Source: Bacillota bacterium (GTDB lineage Bacteria > Bacillota > Clostridia > Lachnospirales > Lachnospiraceae). Taken from it: DNA of 30,059 bases. The translations under genes were made by a program, and so were the position numbers. Location: contig JAEZZO010000075.1 of assembly GCA_023418475.1 (NCBI GenBank), forward strand, positions 1 through 30,059, given 5' to 3'. Of the stretch, positions 1 through 6,480 are shown one piece after another. The notes below the pieces were generated by a model that saw nothing but the letters and a program-made list of their open reading frames with translations, was not told where the DNA came from and searched no databases. Numbering within the stretch: position 1 is the first letter of the stretch; each line of letters opens with the position of its first letter.

Positions 1-2
1 AC

Positions 3-56
3 TCGACACCATTATTCTACTACAAAAAGGATGAGGATTCCTTATATTTTTGGTAA
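3..56 (+). CDS. possible C-terminal end of an upstream gene (partial)
   Basis: Frame 3 is open from the window edge to a TAA at 54-56 and reads as a plausible protein tail (ending KKDEDSLYFW). It would lie upstream of rfbC in the same direction, where further sugar-nucleotide or glycosyltransferase genes are normally found. Only about 17 codons are visible, frame 1 is also open here, and no family can be named, so this is a weak call. Confidence 0.2.
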   Translation, partial: STPLFYYKKDEDSLYFW

Positions 57-137
57 TTTCTTAAAGTTGTTTATTACAATACCGATGAAACAAGGGTACT
101 GTGGATAAAACTACGGAAACTCAAGAAGGAAAACATA

Positions 138-166
138 TTGTAATTTAAAATTAAATTGTTTATACT
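138..166 (+). promoter_or_regulatory. candidate sigma-A promoter for rfbC
   Basis: TTGTAA at 138-143 and TATACT at 161-166 are separated by exactly 17 nt. This would start transcription near 173, leaving a leader of about 190 nt before rfbC. The region is very AT-rich, so chance matches are likely. The leader shows no riboswitch or strong hairpin that I recognise. Confidence 0.4.
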
Positions 167-360
167 ATTAATAATTATGATTCTTGCTAAATCACATAGA
201 AAAAGCATAAAGCGAATTATTTCATTAATTCACATGTTTGTATTGGCTATTTCTGAGAAAAATACTGATTATGAGAGATATTTATAGATATCGCAAAGGG
301 ACTGCAAGAAAATGAATGAGTATACCCAGGTTATTGCAGGTATGCTTTTTGGAGGTTATA

Positions 361-927
361 ATGAGTAATTTTACAATTGACAAATGTGACATAGAAGGGT
401 TATACATCATAGAACCTAAGTTATACGGAGACGAACGGGGCTATTTTATGGAGACCTATCATTATGAAGAATTTAAAAAAGCGGGTTTAGCTATGAATTT
501 TGTGCAGGACAACCAGTCATTATCCGAAAGAGGGGTACTTAGAGGACTTCATTTTCAGAAAACTTATCCTCAGGGAAAATTGGTTCGTGTTCTGACCGGA
601 TCCGTTTATGATGTTGCTGTTGATCTGAGAGAAAATTCATTGACCTATGGACAGTATCAGGGAATTATTCTATCAGAGGAAAACAGAAAGATGTTTTATG
701 TTCCCGAGGGTTTTGCACATGGATTTCTGGTATTATCCGACAAAGCTGTTTTTACTTATAAATGTACAGATTTTTACCATCCGGAAGACGAGGGAGGTAT
801 CATGTGGAATGACCCTGATCTAGCCATAGAATGGCCGATTGACCAGAATATGCAGCTGTTGTTTTCAGATAAGGACAGGAAACATCCCTCACTAAGGGAA
901 TGTGATTTTTCTTTCCGGCAAGGATAA
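361..927 (+). CDS. rfbC: dTDP-4-dehydrorhamnose 3,5-epimerase
   Basis: RmlC/RfbC catalyses the third step of dTDP-L-rhamnose synthesis, epimerising C3 and C5 of dTDP-4-keto-6-deoxyglucose in the cytoplasm. The protein of 188 residues is normal for the family. Visible family features are GDERGYF near residues 23-29, RGLHFQ with the candidate catalytic base His64, the cupin stretch VPEGFAHGF at 114-122 and the C-terminal FSDKDRKHPSL. The frame is open upstream to an ATG at 316, but that start lacks a ribosome binding site. The ATG at 361 follows GGAGG (351-355) at 5 nt and matches the usual N-terminus. rfbD lies 131 nt downstream, and the pair is probably the end of a rhamnose cluster whose rfbA and rfbB lie outside the window. 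Rhamnose would feed cell-wall polysaccharide or capsule. Confidence 0.93.
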   Translation: MSNFTIDKCDIEGLYIIEPKLYGDERGYFMETYHYEEFKKAGLAMNFVQDNQSLSERGVLRGLHFQKTYPQGKLVRVLTGSVYDVAVDLRENSLTYGQYQGIILSEENRKMFYVPEGFAHGFLVLSDKAVFTYKCTDFYHPEDEGGIMWNDPDLAIEWPIDQNMQLLFSDKDRKHPSLRECDFSFRQG

Positions 928-1058
928 AGGATACACAGAAGCTGAGAATTCGCATGAATTTTATTGCAGGACATACACAAAGGGATCCAGTATGAGACAC
1001 TATGGTAAGTGTATTTTCACTATAAAAGTATAAATAATGCGTAGAAATGGAGAATTTT

Positions 1059-1928
1059 ATGAACCGGATAATGATAACAGGAGCTGGCGGTCAGCTTGGT
1101 TTGGCTATTTATAAACTTTTGCAGAATAAAGCAGATTATGAAATGTATCGTACAGATGCAAGGGATAGTGCTGATGCGGCAATTAAGGCGCTGGATATAA
1201 CAGATGAGAGCGCCGTTGAGGCTTATATCAAAGAGATACAACCAGATATTATTATTAATTGTGCAGCAATGACTGCGGTAGATTTATGTGAGAGCGAACC
1301 GGATAAGGCTTACCGGATCAATGCGCTTGGGCCTAAGAATATTGCGATAGCGGCTGAACGGAACAAAGCAAAGTTTGTTCATGTATCGACTGATTATGTT
1401 TTTGACGGAAAATCTAAAATTCCTTATACGGAAGAGGCTGCCACAAATCCCATTAGTGTATATGGCAGGACAAAACAGGAAGGGGATGAATTTGTCCGAG
1501 AATACTGTAAAAAATATTTTATATTACGAACAGCATGGGTGTATGGTGAAGGAAAGAATTTTGTTAAGACTATGCTAAGACTGGCAGAAAACAACAAGAA
1601 AATCAGAGTGGTATGTGACCAATATGGAAATCCTACCAGCGCACTTGAACTTGCCAGGGTTATAATATTTCTTATGGAAACGGAGGACTATGGTATCTAT
1701 CATGCAACCTGTGAAGGAAGTACCAGCTGGTATGAATTTACGCTCACAATCTTTAAAGAAGCTGGGATAGACGTTGAAGTTGAGGCGATACCAACCTCGG
1801 AATATCCGACCCCTGCGACAAGGCCGATGTATTCCATCTTAGACAACAAAGCGCTTCGCGAGCGGCATGGATATGTTATGAAAAACTGGGAAGATGCTTT
1901 TCATGAATATATAATAGATATGAAATAA
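1059..1928 (+). CDS. rfbD: dTDP-4-dehydrorhamnose reductase
   Basis: RmlD/RfbD uses NAD(P)H to reduce dTDP-4-keto-L-rhamnose to dTDP-L-rhamnose, the last step of the pathway. It is an extended short-chain dehydrogenase. The Rossmann motif TGAGGQLG is at residues 7-14, STDYVFDG at 110-117 supplies the catalytic Thr and Asp, and YGRTK gives Tyr135 and Lys139. I chose ATG 1059 (289 residues) over ATG 1047 because GGAGA at 1049-1053 sits 5 nt before it and 1047 has no ribosome binding site. Length is normal. It follows rfbC in the same direction with no terminator between them, so co-transcription is likely. Confidence 0.93.
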   Translation: MNRIMITGAGGQLGLAIYKLLQNKADYEMYRTDARDSADAAIKALDITDESAVEAYIKEIQPDIIINCAAMTAVDLCESEPDKAYRINALGPKNIAIAAERNKAKFVHVSTDYVFDGKSKIPYTEEAATNPISVYGRTKQEGDEFVREYCKKYFILRTAWVYGEGKNFVKTMLRLAENNKKIRVVCDQYGNPTSALELARVIIFLMETEDYGIYHATCEGSTSWYEFTLTIFKEAGIDVEVEAIPTSEYPTPATRPMYSILDNKALRERHGYVMKNWEDAFHEYIIDMK

Positions 1929-2060
1929 ACAAGCTAACCGGCCTATTGCTTTATGAACTAGATACAATAATGTAATAAGGTATGAGTTTTAACGGTAATG
2001 GAATGTGATAGGATAAGCTGTATCGTAGATGATATATTAAAGGAAAGGTTTGGTAATTGA

Positions 2061-2801
2061 ATGAGATATGAGGAATTTACAATAGAAGGGCGAAATGCTG
2101 TAATGGAGGCCTTTCGTGCCGGAAAGACGATTGATCGTCTGTTTGTTCTAGATGGCTGCCAGGATGGACCGGTAAAATCAATCATCAGAGAAGCTAAGAA
2201 GACAGATTGTATCCTGTCCTTTGTAAAAAAGGAACGACTGGATCAGATTTCTGAGACTCAGAAGCATCAAGGGGTAATAGCATATGCGGCAGCATATGAA
2301 TACGCTGAGGTGGAGGATATTTTGCAGGCTGCAAAGGAGAAAGAGGAACCGCCGTTTATTATACTCCTGGATAATATTGAAGATCCGCATAATTTGGGTG
2401 CCATGATCCGAACAGCTCATCAAGCGGGAGCTCATGGAATTATTATACCGAAGAGACGTGCGGTAGGCCTCACAGCAACAGTAGCCAAGGTGTCCGCAGG
2501 AGCAATTAATTATCTGCCTGTTGCTAAGGTAACCAATTTATCTATGACAATCGATGAATTGAAGGAAAAGGGCTTATGGTTTGTCTGTGCCGACATGGAT
2601 GGGGAACTGATGTATAACCTTAATCTGAAGGGTCCAATTGGATTGGTTATCGGTAGTGAAGGGGAAGGTGTTGGCAGGCTCGTGAAAGAAAAGTGCGATT
2701 TTACCGCCAAAATTCCGATGGTAGGCAAAGTGGATTCTCTAAATGCCTCTGTAGCGATGGGAATTATGTCGTATGAGATCGTGAGACAAAGACTTAATTA
2801 A
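2061..2801 (+). CDS. rlmB: 23S rRNA (guanosine-2'-O)-methyltransferase, TrmH/RlmB family
   Basis: This SpoU/TrmH-type SPOUT methyltransferase probably methylates the 2'-O of a guanosine in the 23S rRNA peptidyl-transferase loop using SAM. The N-terminal substrate-binding domain (about residues 1-75) begins with the typical IEGRNAVMEA. The knotted SAM domain carries all three family motifs: DNIEDPHNLGAMIRTA, GLVIGSEGEGV and PMVGKVDSLNASVAMGI. At 246 residues the length is normal. The next gene is sigH, and rlmB upstream of sigH is a conserved Firmicutes order, supporting RlmB over other TrmH paralogues. The ribosome binding site (AGGAAAGG) is about 11 nt from the ATG. The small NYN-domain gene that separates rlmB and sigH in Bacillus is absent here. 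Confidence 0.9.
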   Translation: MRYEEFTIEGRNAVMEAFRAGKTIDRLFVLDGCQDGPVKSIIREAKKTDCILSFVKKERLDQISETQKHQGVIAYAAAYEYAEVEDILQAAKEKEEPPFIILLDNIEDPHNLGAMIRTAHQAGAHGIIIPKRRAVGLTATVAKVSAGAINYLPVAKVTNLSMTIDELKEKGLWFVCADMDGELMYNLNLKGPIGLVIGSEGEGVGRLVKEKCDFTAKIPMVGKVDSLNASVAMGIMSYEIVRQRLN

Positions 2802-2813
2802 TTTGTAATCCTA

Positions 2814-2876
2814 GATTCTGGAATTGCCGGAATCGTTAAGCCATGTGCAAAGCTCTAAGGAGCTTATGTGCATGGC
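2814..2876 (+). other. two consecutive hairpins between rlmB and sigH
   Basis: The first hairpin is GATTCTGG/CCGGAATC (2814-2821 with 2827-2834, one G-U pair). The second joins GCCATG (2840-2845) to CATGGC (2871-2876) with an inner AAGCTC/GAGCTT stem. Neither is followed by a T-run, so they are not standard terminators. They could be RNA processing or pausing sites in an rlmB-sigH transcript. Confidence 0.4.
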
Positions 2877-2944
2877 ATTAGCTATAATACCTATTCAATT
2901 GCATTAATATACGCGAAGAGAATGCGCAGGAATGTGAGGTAAAG

Positions 2945-3577
2945 ATGAATACTGCAAATAAATACATAACATTAAAAGACGAAGAAATCATATGCGGGAT
3001 TCAAAACGGAGATCTGCCTGCGATTGATTATCTTCTTGAAAAGTATAAATATCTGGTGCGAAGTAAAGCAAAAGCACTCTATCTAATCGGAGGTGATAAG
3101 GATGATTTGATTCAGGAAGGGATGATTGGTCTTTATAAGGCAATCCGAGATTATCAACCGAATAAAGAGAACTCTTTCTTCAATTTTGCCGATTTATGTA
3201 TCTCACGTCAAATCTATAGTGCGATCAAAGCTTCCAACAGGAAGAAGAATATACCTTTAAATACCTATATATCTCTTGACACACCTATCTACAGTGAAAA
3301 TAATGATGTAGAGGAAAAGGAAAATCTGGTTGACATAATTCACCAAAAATATGTTGCAAATCCTGAAGAATTAGTTATTGACAAAGAGAATACAAGTATG
3401 ATAGAATATGAACTTGTAAGGCGTTTGAGCGACCTGGAAAAAGAAGTTTTAAATTTGTATATGCAGGATTTGAAATATGTGCAGATAGCTGAGGTACTTG
3501 GTAAAGAGCCGAAGACAATCGATAATGCGTTGACTAGAATTAAAACGAAACTTAATCAGGTACTGAAAGAAATATAA
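2945..3577 (+). CDS. sigH: RNA polymerase sporulation sigma factor SigH (sigma-30)
   Basis: SigH directs transcription of early stationary-phase and sporulation-entry genes. The protein of 210 residues has the sigma-70 region 2 in DLIQEGMIGLYKAIRDYQP followed by FFNFADLCISRQIYSAIK, and a region 4 helix-turn-helix near residues 160-205 (LSDLEKEVLNLYMQ, then YVQIAEVLGK and TIDNALTRIKTKL). Length and motifs match Clostridia/Bacilli SigH rather than an ECF factor. ATG 2945 follows GAGGT at a good distance. Its position after rlmB and directly before tRNA-Thr supports orthology. Its presence indicates a spore-forming host or a close relative of one. The gene ends only 6 nt before the tRNA, so the tRNA may be cut from a shared transcript. 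Confidence 0.93.
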   Translation: MNTANKYITLKDEEIICGIQNGDLPAIDYLLEKYKYLVRSKAKALYLIGGDKDDLIQEGMIGLYKAIRDYQPNKENSFFNFADLCISRQIYSAIKASNRKKNIPLNTYISLDTPIYSENNDVEEKENLVDIIHQKYVANPEELVIDKENTSMIEYELVRRLSDLEKEVLNLYMQDLKYVQIAEVLGKEPKTIDNALTRIKTKLNQVLKEI

Positions 3578-3583
3578 GCCTAT

Positions 3584-3656
3584 GCTGCCATGGCTCAGTC
3601 GGTAGAGCGTCACCTTGGTAAGGTGGAGGTCACGGGTTCGATTCCCGTTGGCAGCT
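3584..3656 (+). tRNA. tRNA-Thr (GGT)
   Basis: The full 73-nt cloverleaf can be drawn: acceptor GCTGCCA/TGGCAGC with discriminator T, D stem GCTC/GAGC, anticodon stem TCACC/GGTGG with loop TTGGTAA (anticodon GGT, reading ACC and ACU), variable AGGTC and T arm ACGGG/CCCGT around TTCGATT. CCA is not encoded. It begins 6 nt after sigH. Confidence 0.96.
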
Positions 3657-3712
3657 TATATGAAAAGCTTAGGAAACACAAGGCTTTGAGCGAAATATGA
3701 AGAAGTAAGATG

Positions 3713-3734
3713 GCACTCGAAAGAGTGCTTTTTT
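3713..3734 (+). terminator. intrinsic terminator after tRNA-Thr
   Basis: GCACTC (3713-3718), loop GAAA, GAGTGC (3723-3728), then six T. A short, strong Rho-independent terminator closing the rlmB-sigH-tRNA unit. Confidence 0.88.
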
Positions 3735-3921
3735 GATGCCGTGGGGTTTATTTGATGCCTGTTGAAAAAAGGAGAAAACACCGGAATTAACGGATTTGAT
3801 TTTAAGGTGCAAATATAAAAAAAGATGATGCTAAATCACAGTTATATTCACACCTCAAAGAGTGCAATTTTAAATTATTTTTTTTAGATAAATAACATTT
3901 TATTTATGAAAAAGCAAAGCA

Positions 3922-4104
3922 ATGGCAACTATACTTTTTCACTATGATGAATTGACTGAGAATAGTCAAAAGTATATTCAGTTCTATAATATTCCTCCTG
4001 AACTGGTACATAATACCATGGATGTAATTATTAGTGATTATATTATTGGTTGGAAGTATAGATGTAAGAAATATGGCTCGTTATTCTTTTTGTATTTAAG
4101 ATAA
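3922..4104 (+). CDS. small hypothetical ORF, possibly a decayed gene
   Basis: An open frame of 60 codons starts with ATG 3922 and has acidic-rich, protein-like composition in its first half. There is no ribosome binding site in front of it. The region 3735-4217 as a whole is AT-rich and otherwise empty. A second protein-like stretch (THFILEADGEGLYF, ending near 4161) follows in another frame after the stop, which would fit a frameshifted remnant. I do not recognise a family. It may be non-coding. Confidence 0.22.
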   Translation: MATILFHYDELTENSQKYIQFYNIPPELVHNTMDVIISDYIIGWKYRCKKYGSLFFLYLR

Positions 4105-4217
4105 ATATTATAGCTCAACGCACTTTATTTTAGAAGCGGATGGAGAAGGATTGTATTTTTGAGATAAAGTTGGTTTTCATCATGTTGAGGGTTATAAATA
4201 CATCATGATATATAAAT

Positions 4218-4250
4218 AAAGGGGCATCTATTTAAAATAGATGCCCCTTT
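4218..4250 (-). terminator. perfect 15-bp stem terminator, probably bidirectional
   Basis: The arms 4218-4232 and 4236-4250 are perfectly complementary (AAAGGGGCATCTATT and its complement) around a 3-nt loop. On the minus strand the stem is followed by a T-rich tail and lies 36 nt after the stop of the micro-ORF at 4286-4339, so it would end a very short transcript. On the plus strand it also ends in TTT and could end read-through from the left. Confidence 0.75.
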
Positions 4251-4285
4251 CATAGCAATAAAATCAGCTTACTTTTTCTTATCGT

Positions 4286-4339
4286 TTAAAAGAAACAGCA
4301 ACATCTGCGTCTACGGCGTCTGCGACGGCAACAACACAT
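4286..4339 (-). CDS. micro-ORF of 17 codons: Cys3-Arg8-Cys3 peptide
   Basis: On the minus strand an optimal GGAGG (4347-4351) sits 7 nt before an ATG, and the frame reads MCCCRRRRRRRRCCCFF then TAA. The composition is nearly mirror-symmetric: three Cys, eight Arg, three Cys and two Phe. The Arg codons are mixed CGT, CGC and AGA, so this is not a simple trinucleotide run. A strong terminator lies 36 nt downstream and no gene follows on this strand, so it looks like a self-contained transcript of roughly 150 nt and not an attenuator leader. Upstream DNA is AT-rich with -10-like TATATT but no convincing -35. I know of no named family for this peptide. Cationic metal-binding or nucleic-acid-binding roles, or a ribosome-stalling peptide, are speculation. 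Being very short, it could be a chance frame, but the ribosome binding site, terminator and composition together argue against that. Confidence 0.6.
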   Translation of the reverse strand: MCCCRRRRRRRRCCCFF

Positions 4340-4426
4340 ATAGATACCTCCTTGTATTAAGTTTATAATATAATATATGAGAATAATGTGTTTTGGTGTC
4401 GAAACTGCGCGCTGAAGCTTCCCGGT

Positions 4427-4866
4427 TTAATCTAACGGGAATTCCTGAAGTACTTTACTTAGCATTTTTATACCATTGCTAATCTCATCCAATGTTAAGT
4501 GTGCATATCCAAGGATGATTTCATTTTCCGAATATGTCTTTCCAGGCCTCCTTCTTGCATAAAGGAGGCTAGCACATATTGGGAGATTGCTTCGGTATGC
4601 ACATCAGTATATTGTTTTATTTCTTTATAAGAGGCCAGGAAGCGATCTGGCAACAGTATGAAGCCAAGCCGCAGAGCGGGAGCCAGTATTTTGCGAAAGG
4701 ATGAGATGTAGATAACACGCTCTGGATTTAATTCATATAATGAGTTGATCGGCTGCCCCTCAAAACGGAACTCGCTGTCATAATCGTCTTCAATAATGTA
4801 GCTGTCATTCTGCATTGCATATTGAATTAAAGCTATTCTTCTCGAAAGAGATAGAATACTGCCTAA
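4427..4866 (-). pseudogene. decayed MocR-type (GntR-aminotransferase) regulator
   Basis: MocR regulators join an N-terminal GntR winged helix to a PLP-binding aminotransferase-like domain. Here only part of the aminotransferase domain remains. From about 4858 down to 4496 the minus strand encodes LGSILSLSRRIAL, then YIIEDDYDSEFRFEG and SSFRKILAPALRLGF with the PLP-lysine equivalent, up to ERHIRKM. The frame then stops at 4495-4497, but another frame continues with IILGYAHLTLDEIS to a TAA at 4427-4429, the true C-terminus. Compared with the intact paralogue at 18790-20187, roughly the first 248 residues and about 60 residues near the C-terminus are missing. There is no HTH and no start. It abuts head-to-head a transporter that is also missing its start, so one deletion probably removed both 5' ends. 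Confidence 0.85.
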
Positions 4867-5571
4867 CGAGATGAGGAGAAACTGGATTGGAATACTTATA
4901 TAATCATATTTTTACAAGCTTTCTGTGGCGTTTTTCTATATCGAATCTTTACGCTCATCGGTTTAAAATCGACAACAGCAGCAACCAGCGGATTAATAAC
5001 GAGTGCTTCTCCGGTTGTGGTTCTGCTTCTGGCATATTTCCTGCTGAAGGAAAAGATAACAGTGAGGCAAATAATTGCAATTATAGGTACTGTAATCGGA
5101 CTTGTGCTGTTAAATTTATTTACATTTAAGACAAAGCAAGGACCGGGTTCCTTTTTAGTTAATTTACTAATTGTGGCAGCTGTTTTTTGCGAAGGTTTAT
5201 TTTCGATACTGAGGAAAGTAAAATGTAAACCGATAAGTGCTTTGTATAGGACTATGATAATTGTCATAGATGCATTTATTTTGTTGCTGCCTTTTTCTCT
5301 GTGGGAAGCTTTTCATTTCGACTTCCGTAAAATAAGCATTGGCATGATTACCTATGTTGCTTATTATGGCATTTTCGTAACATTTCTTTCCTATGTTTTA
5401 TGGTTTTGGGGAATCGAAAAAATAAAAGCGGGAAATGCGGCAGTATTTACGAGTGTCGTTCCAATCAGCAGTATATTGCTTTCTGTAATCCTGCTAAAGG
5501 AATGCCTATTGCCTTTCCATATTGTGAGTCTTGTCTTTATTCTTGCGGATATATTTATTTCAATAAAGTAA
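4867..5571 (+). pseudogene. N-terminally truncated EamA/DMT-family transporter
   Basis: The frame is open from 4867, just after an in-frame TAA at 4864-4866, to 5571 (234 codons; intact EamA proteins have close to 300). It starts inside the first EamA repeat (IIIFLQAFCGVFLYRIF), continues with SGLITSASPVVVLLLAYFLLKEKIT, the classic end of repeat one, and finishes with a full second repeat of hydrophobic helices ending ADIFISIK. There is no ATG or ribosome binding site before the first membrane segment; the first internal candidate is GTG 5017, which has no clear ribosome binding site. DMT exporters move amino acids or other metabolites and are often divergent from MocR regulators, which is the arrangement left here. 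The rest of the reading frame is intact, so the loss may be recent. Confidence 0.82.
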
Positions 5572-5637
5572 CGGACTGTAACACGGATATCCAATTTAAG
5601 GATCTATAAATTAAAATAGAAATTCTTCATCTTTATG

Positions 5638-5667
5638 TTGACAAATGATAAGGTCTCGTAATATAAT
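5638..5667 (+). promoter_or_regulatory. sigma-A promoter of tRNA-Pro
   Basis: Consensus TTGACA (5638-5643) and TATAAT (5662-5667) with an 18-nt spacer, about 50 nt before the tRNA. Confidence 0.82.
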
Positions 5668-5717
5668 ATCTTTGCTGTCTTAATGGCATAACATTTTAGA
5701 CAGAATAACAGATAGAT

Positions 5718-5792
5718 CGAGGCGTGGCTCAGCTTGGCTAGAGCGCTGCGTTAGGGACGCAGAGGTCGCAAGTTCAAATCTTGTCGCCTCGA
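5718..5792 (+). tRNA. tRNA-Pro with anticodon AGG
   Basis: A 75-nt cloverleaf: acceptor CGAGGCG/CGCCTCG with discriminator A, D stem GCTC/GAGC, anticodon stem CTGCG/CGCAG with loop TTAGGGA, variable AGGTC, T arm GCAAG/CTTGT around TTCAAAT. The anticodon at 5753-5755 is AGG. The C1-G72 pair, A73 and the TTNGGGA loop are those of proline tRNAs. A34 tRNAs other than tRNA-Arg(ACG) are uncommon in bacteria but have been described in some Firmicutes, where A34 may be deaminated to inosine by TadA. It has its own promoter and terminator. Confidence 0.93.
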
Positions 5793-5852
5793 TTAATTAT
5801 TACTTAATAGGAACATTCTTGTATGGGCTATATGAATTAGAATGATTAAGCT

Positions 5853-5882
5853 GCATGGTTGAAATTTCAATCGTGCTTTTTT
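5853..5882 (+). terminator. intrinsic terminator of tRNA-Pro
   Basis: GCATGGTTGA (5853-5862) pairs with TCAATCGTGC (5867-5876) through two G-U pairs, followed by six T. Confidence 0.8.
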
Positions 5883-6051
5883 GTTTTATAGGAAAGCTCG
5901 TCCTATGAGATAAAAATCCTCCGGCGGATGTACACTCGCTTCGCTCGGTGCGCTTATATAATAAAAGTCAGACTTAATCATTAAATTAAATATAATTTAT
6001 GATGATTTTAATACTTGAATCTTAAATACATTATTAATAAGGAGGAAGTCT

Positions 6052-6480
6052 ATGAATATTACTTATGACGATATTCTACCTGTAACAGACTATAATAACC
6101 TGAGAGATGCAGTGGGCTGGGGAAGGTTGACTCAAAAACAGGCGGAGACCGGAATCAAGAATTCGGCATACGTTGTGGCAGCGAAAGAGGATGGCAAAAC
6201 AATAGGAATGGCACGGGTTATTTCGGATGGGGGATATGTATACTATATCGCGGATGTAGTAGTCTATCCTGATTACCAAGGGAATAAAATAGGAAAAACT
6301 ATGATGCAGATGATTATGATCCATCTGAATAGTCTTAGGGGTGAAGAGGAAAAGCTGTCGGTCAATCTTATGGCTGCCAAGGGAAGAGAAGATTTTTATA
6401 AACAATTTGGTTTTATAGAAAGGCCAAATGAACAGTTTGGTGCAGGTATGTGCCAGTGGATTGAGGGTAAAGCTCTATGA
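6052..6480 (+). CDS. GNAT-family N-acetyltransferase
   Basis: The product is a 142-residue cytoplasmic acetyl-CoA-dependent acyltransferase of unknown substrate. The GNAT core is clear: GKTIGMARVISDGG (strands 2-3), YIADVVVYPDYQGNKIGKTMM around residues 64-84 with the pyrophosphate-binding Q/R-x-x-G-x-G/A signature as QGNKIG, and FYKQFGFIERP near the C-terminus. AAGGAGG lies 8 nt before the ATG. Its TGA overlaps the ATG of the DUF1848 gene by 4 nt (ATGA), so the two are translationally coupled. This does not by itself give a substrate. Confidence 0.85.
   Translation: MNITYDDILPVTDYNNLRDAVGWGRLTQKQAETGIKNSAYVVAAKEDGKTIGMARVISDGGYVYYIADVVVYPDYQGNKIGKTMMQMIMIHLNSLRGEEEKLSVNLMAAKGREDFYKQFGFIERPNEQFGAGMCQWIEGKAL

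Noticed and set aside
1047..1058. Earlier ATG for rfbD
   Set aside because: The GGAGA that would serve as ribosome binding site lies at 1049-1053, after this ATG, so it must serve ATG 1059.
4887..5129. An 80-codon frame beginning MEYLYNHIFTSF on the plus strand
   Set aside because: It is a shifted frame over the truncated EamA transporter; the hydrophobic EamA sequence lies in the frame open from 4867 to 5571.
4896..5267. A 123-codon minus-strand frame
   Set aside because: Antisense to conserved EamA sequence, with no ribosome binding site or family features.
5915..5965. GC-richer stretch CTCGCTTCGCTCGGTGCGC after tRNA-Pro, possibly a small palindromic repeat
   Set aside because: Only one short copy is seen in the window, so a repeat family cannot be supported from here.
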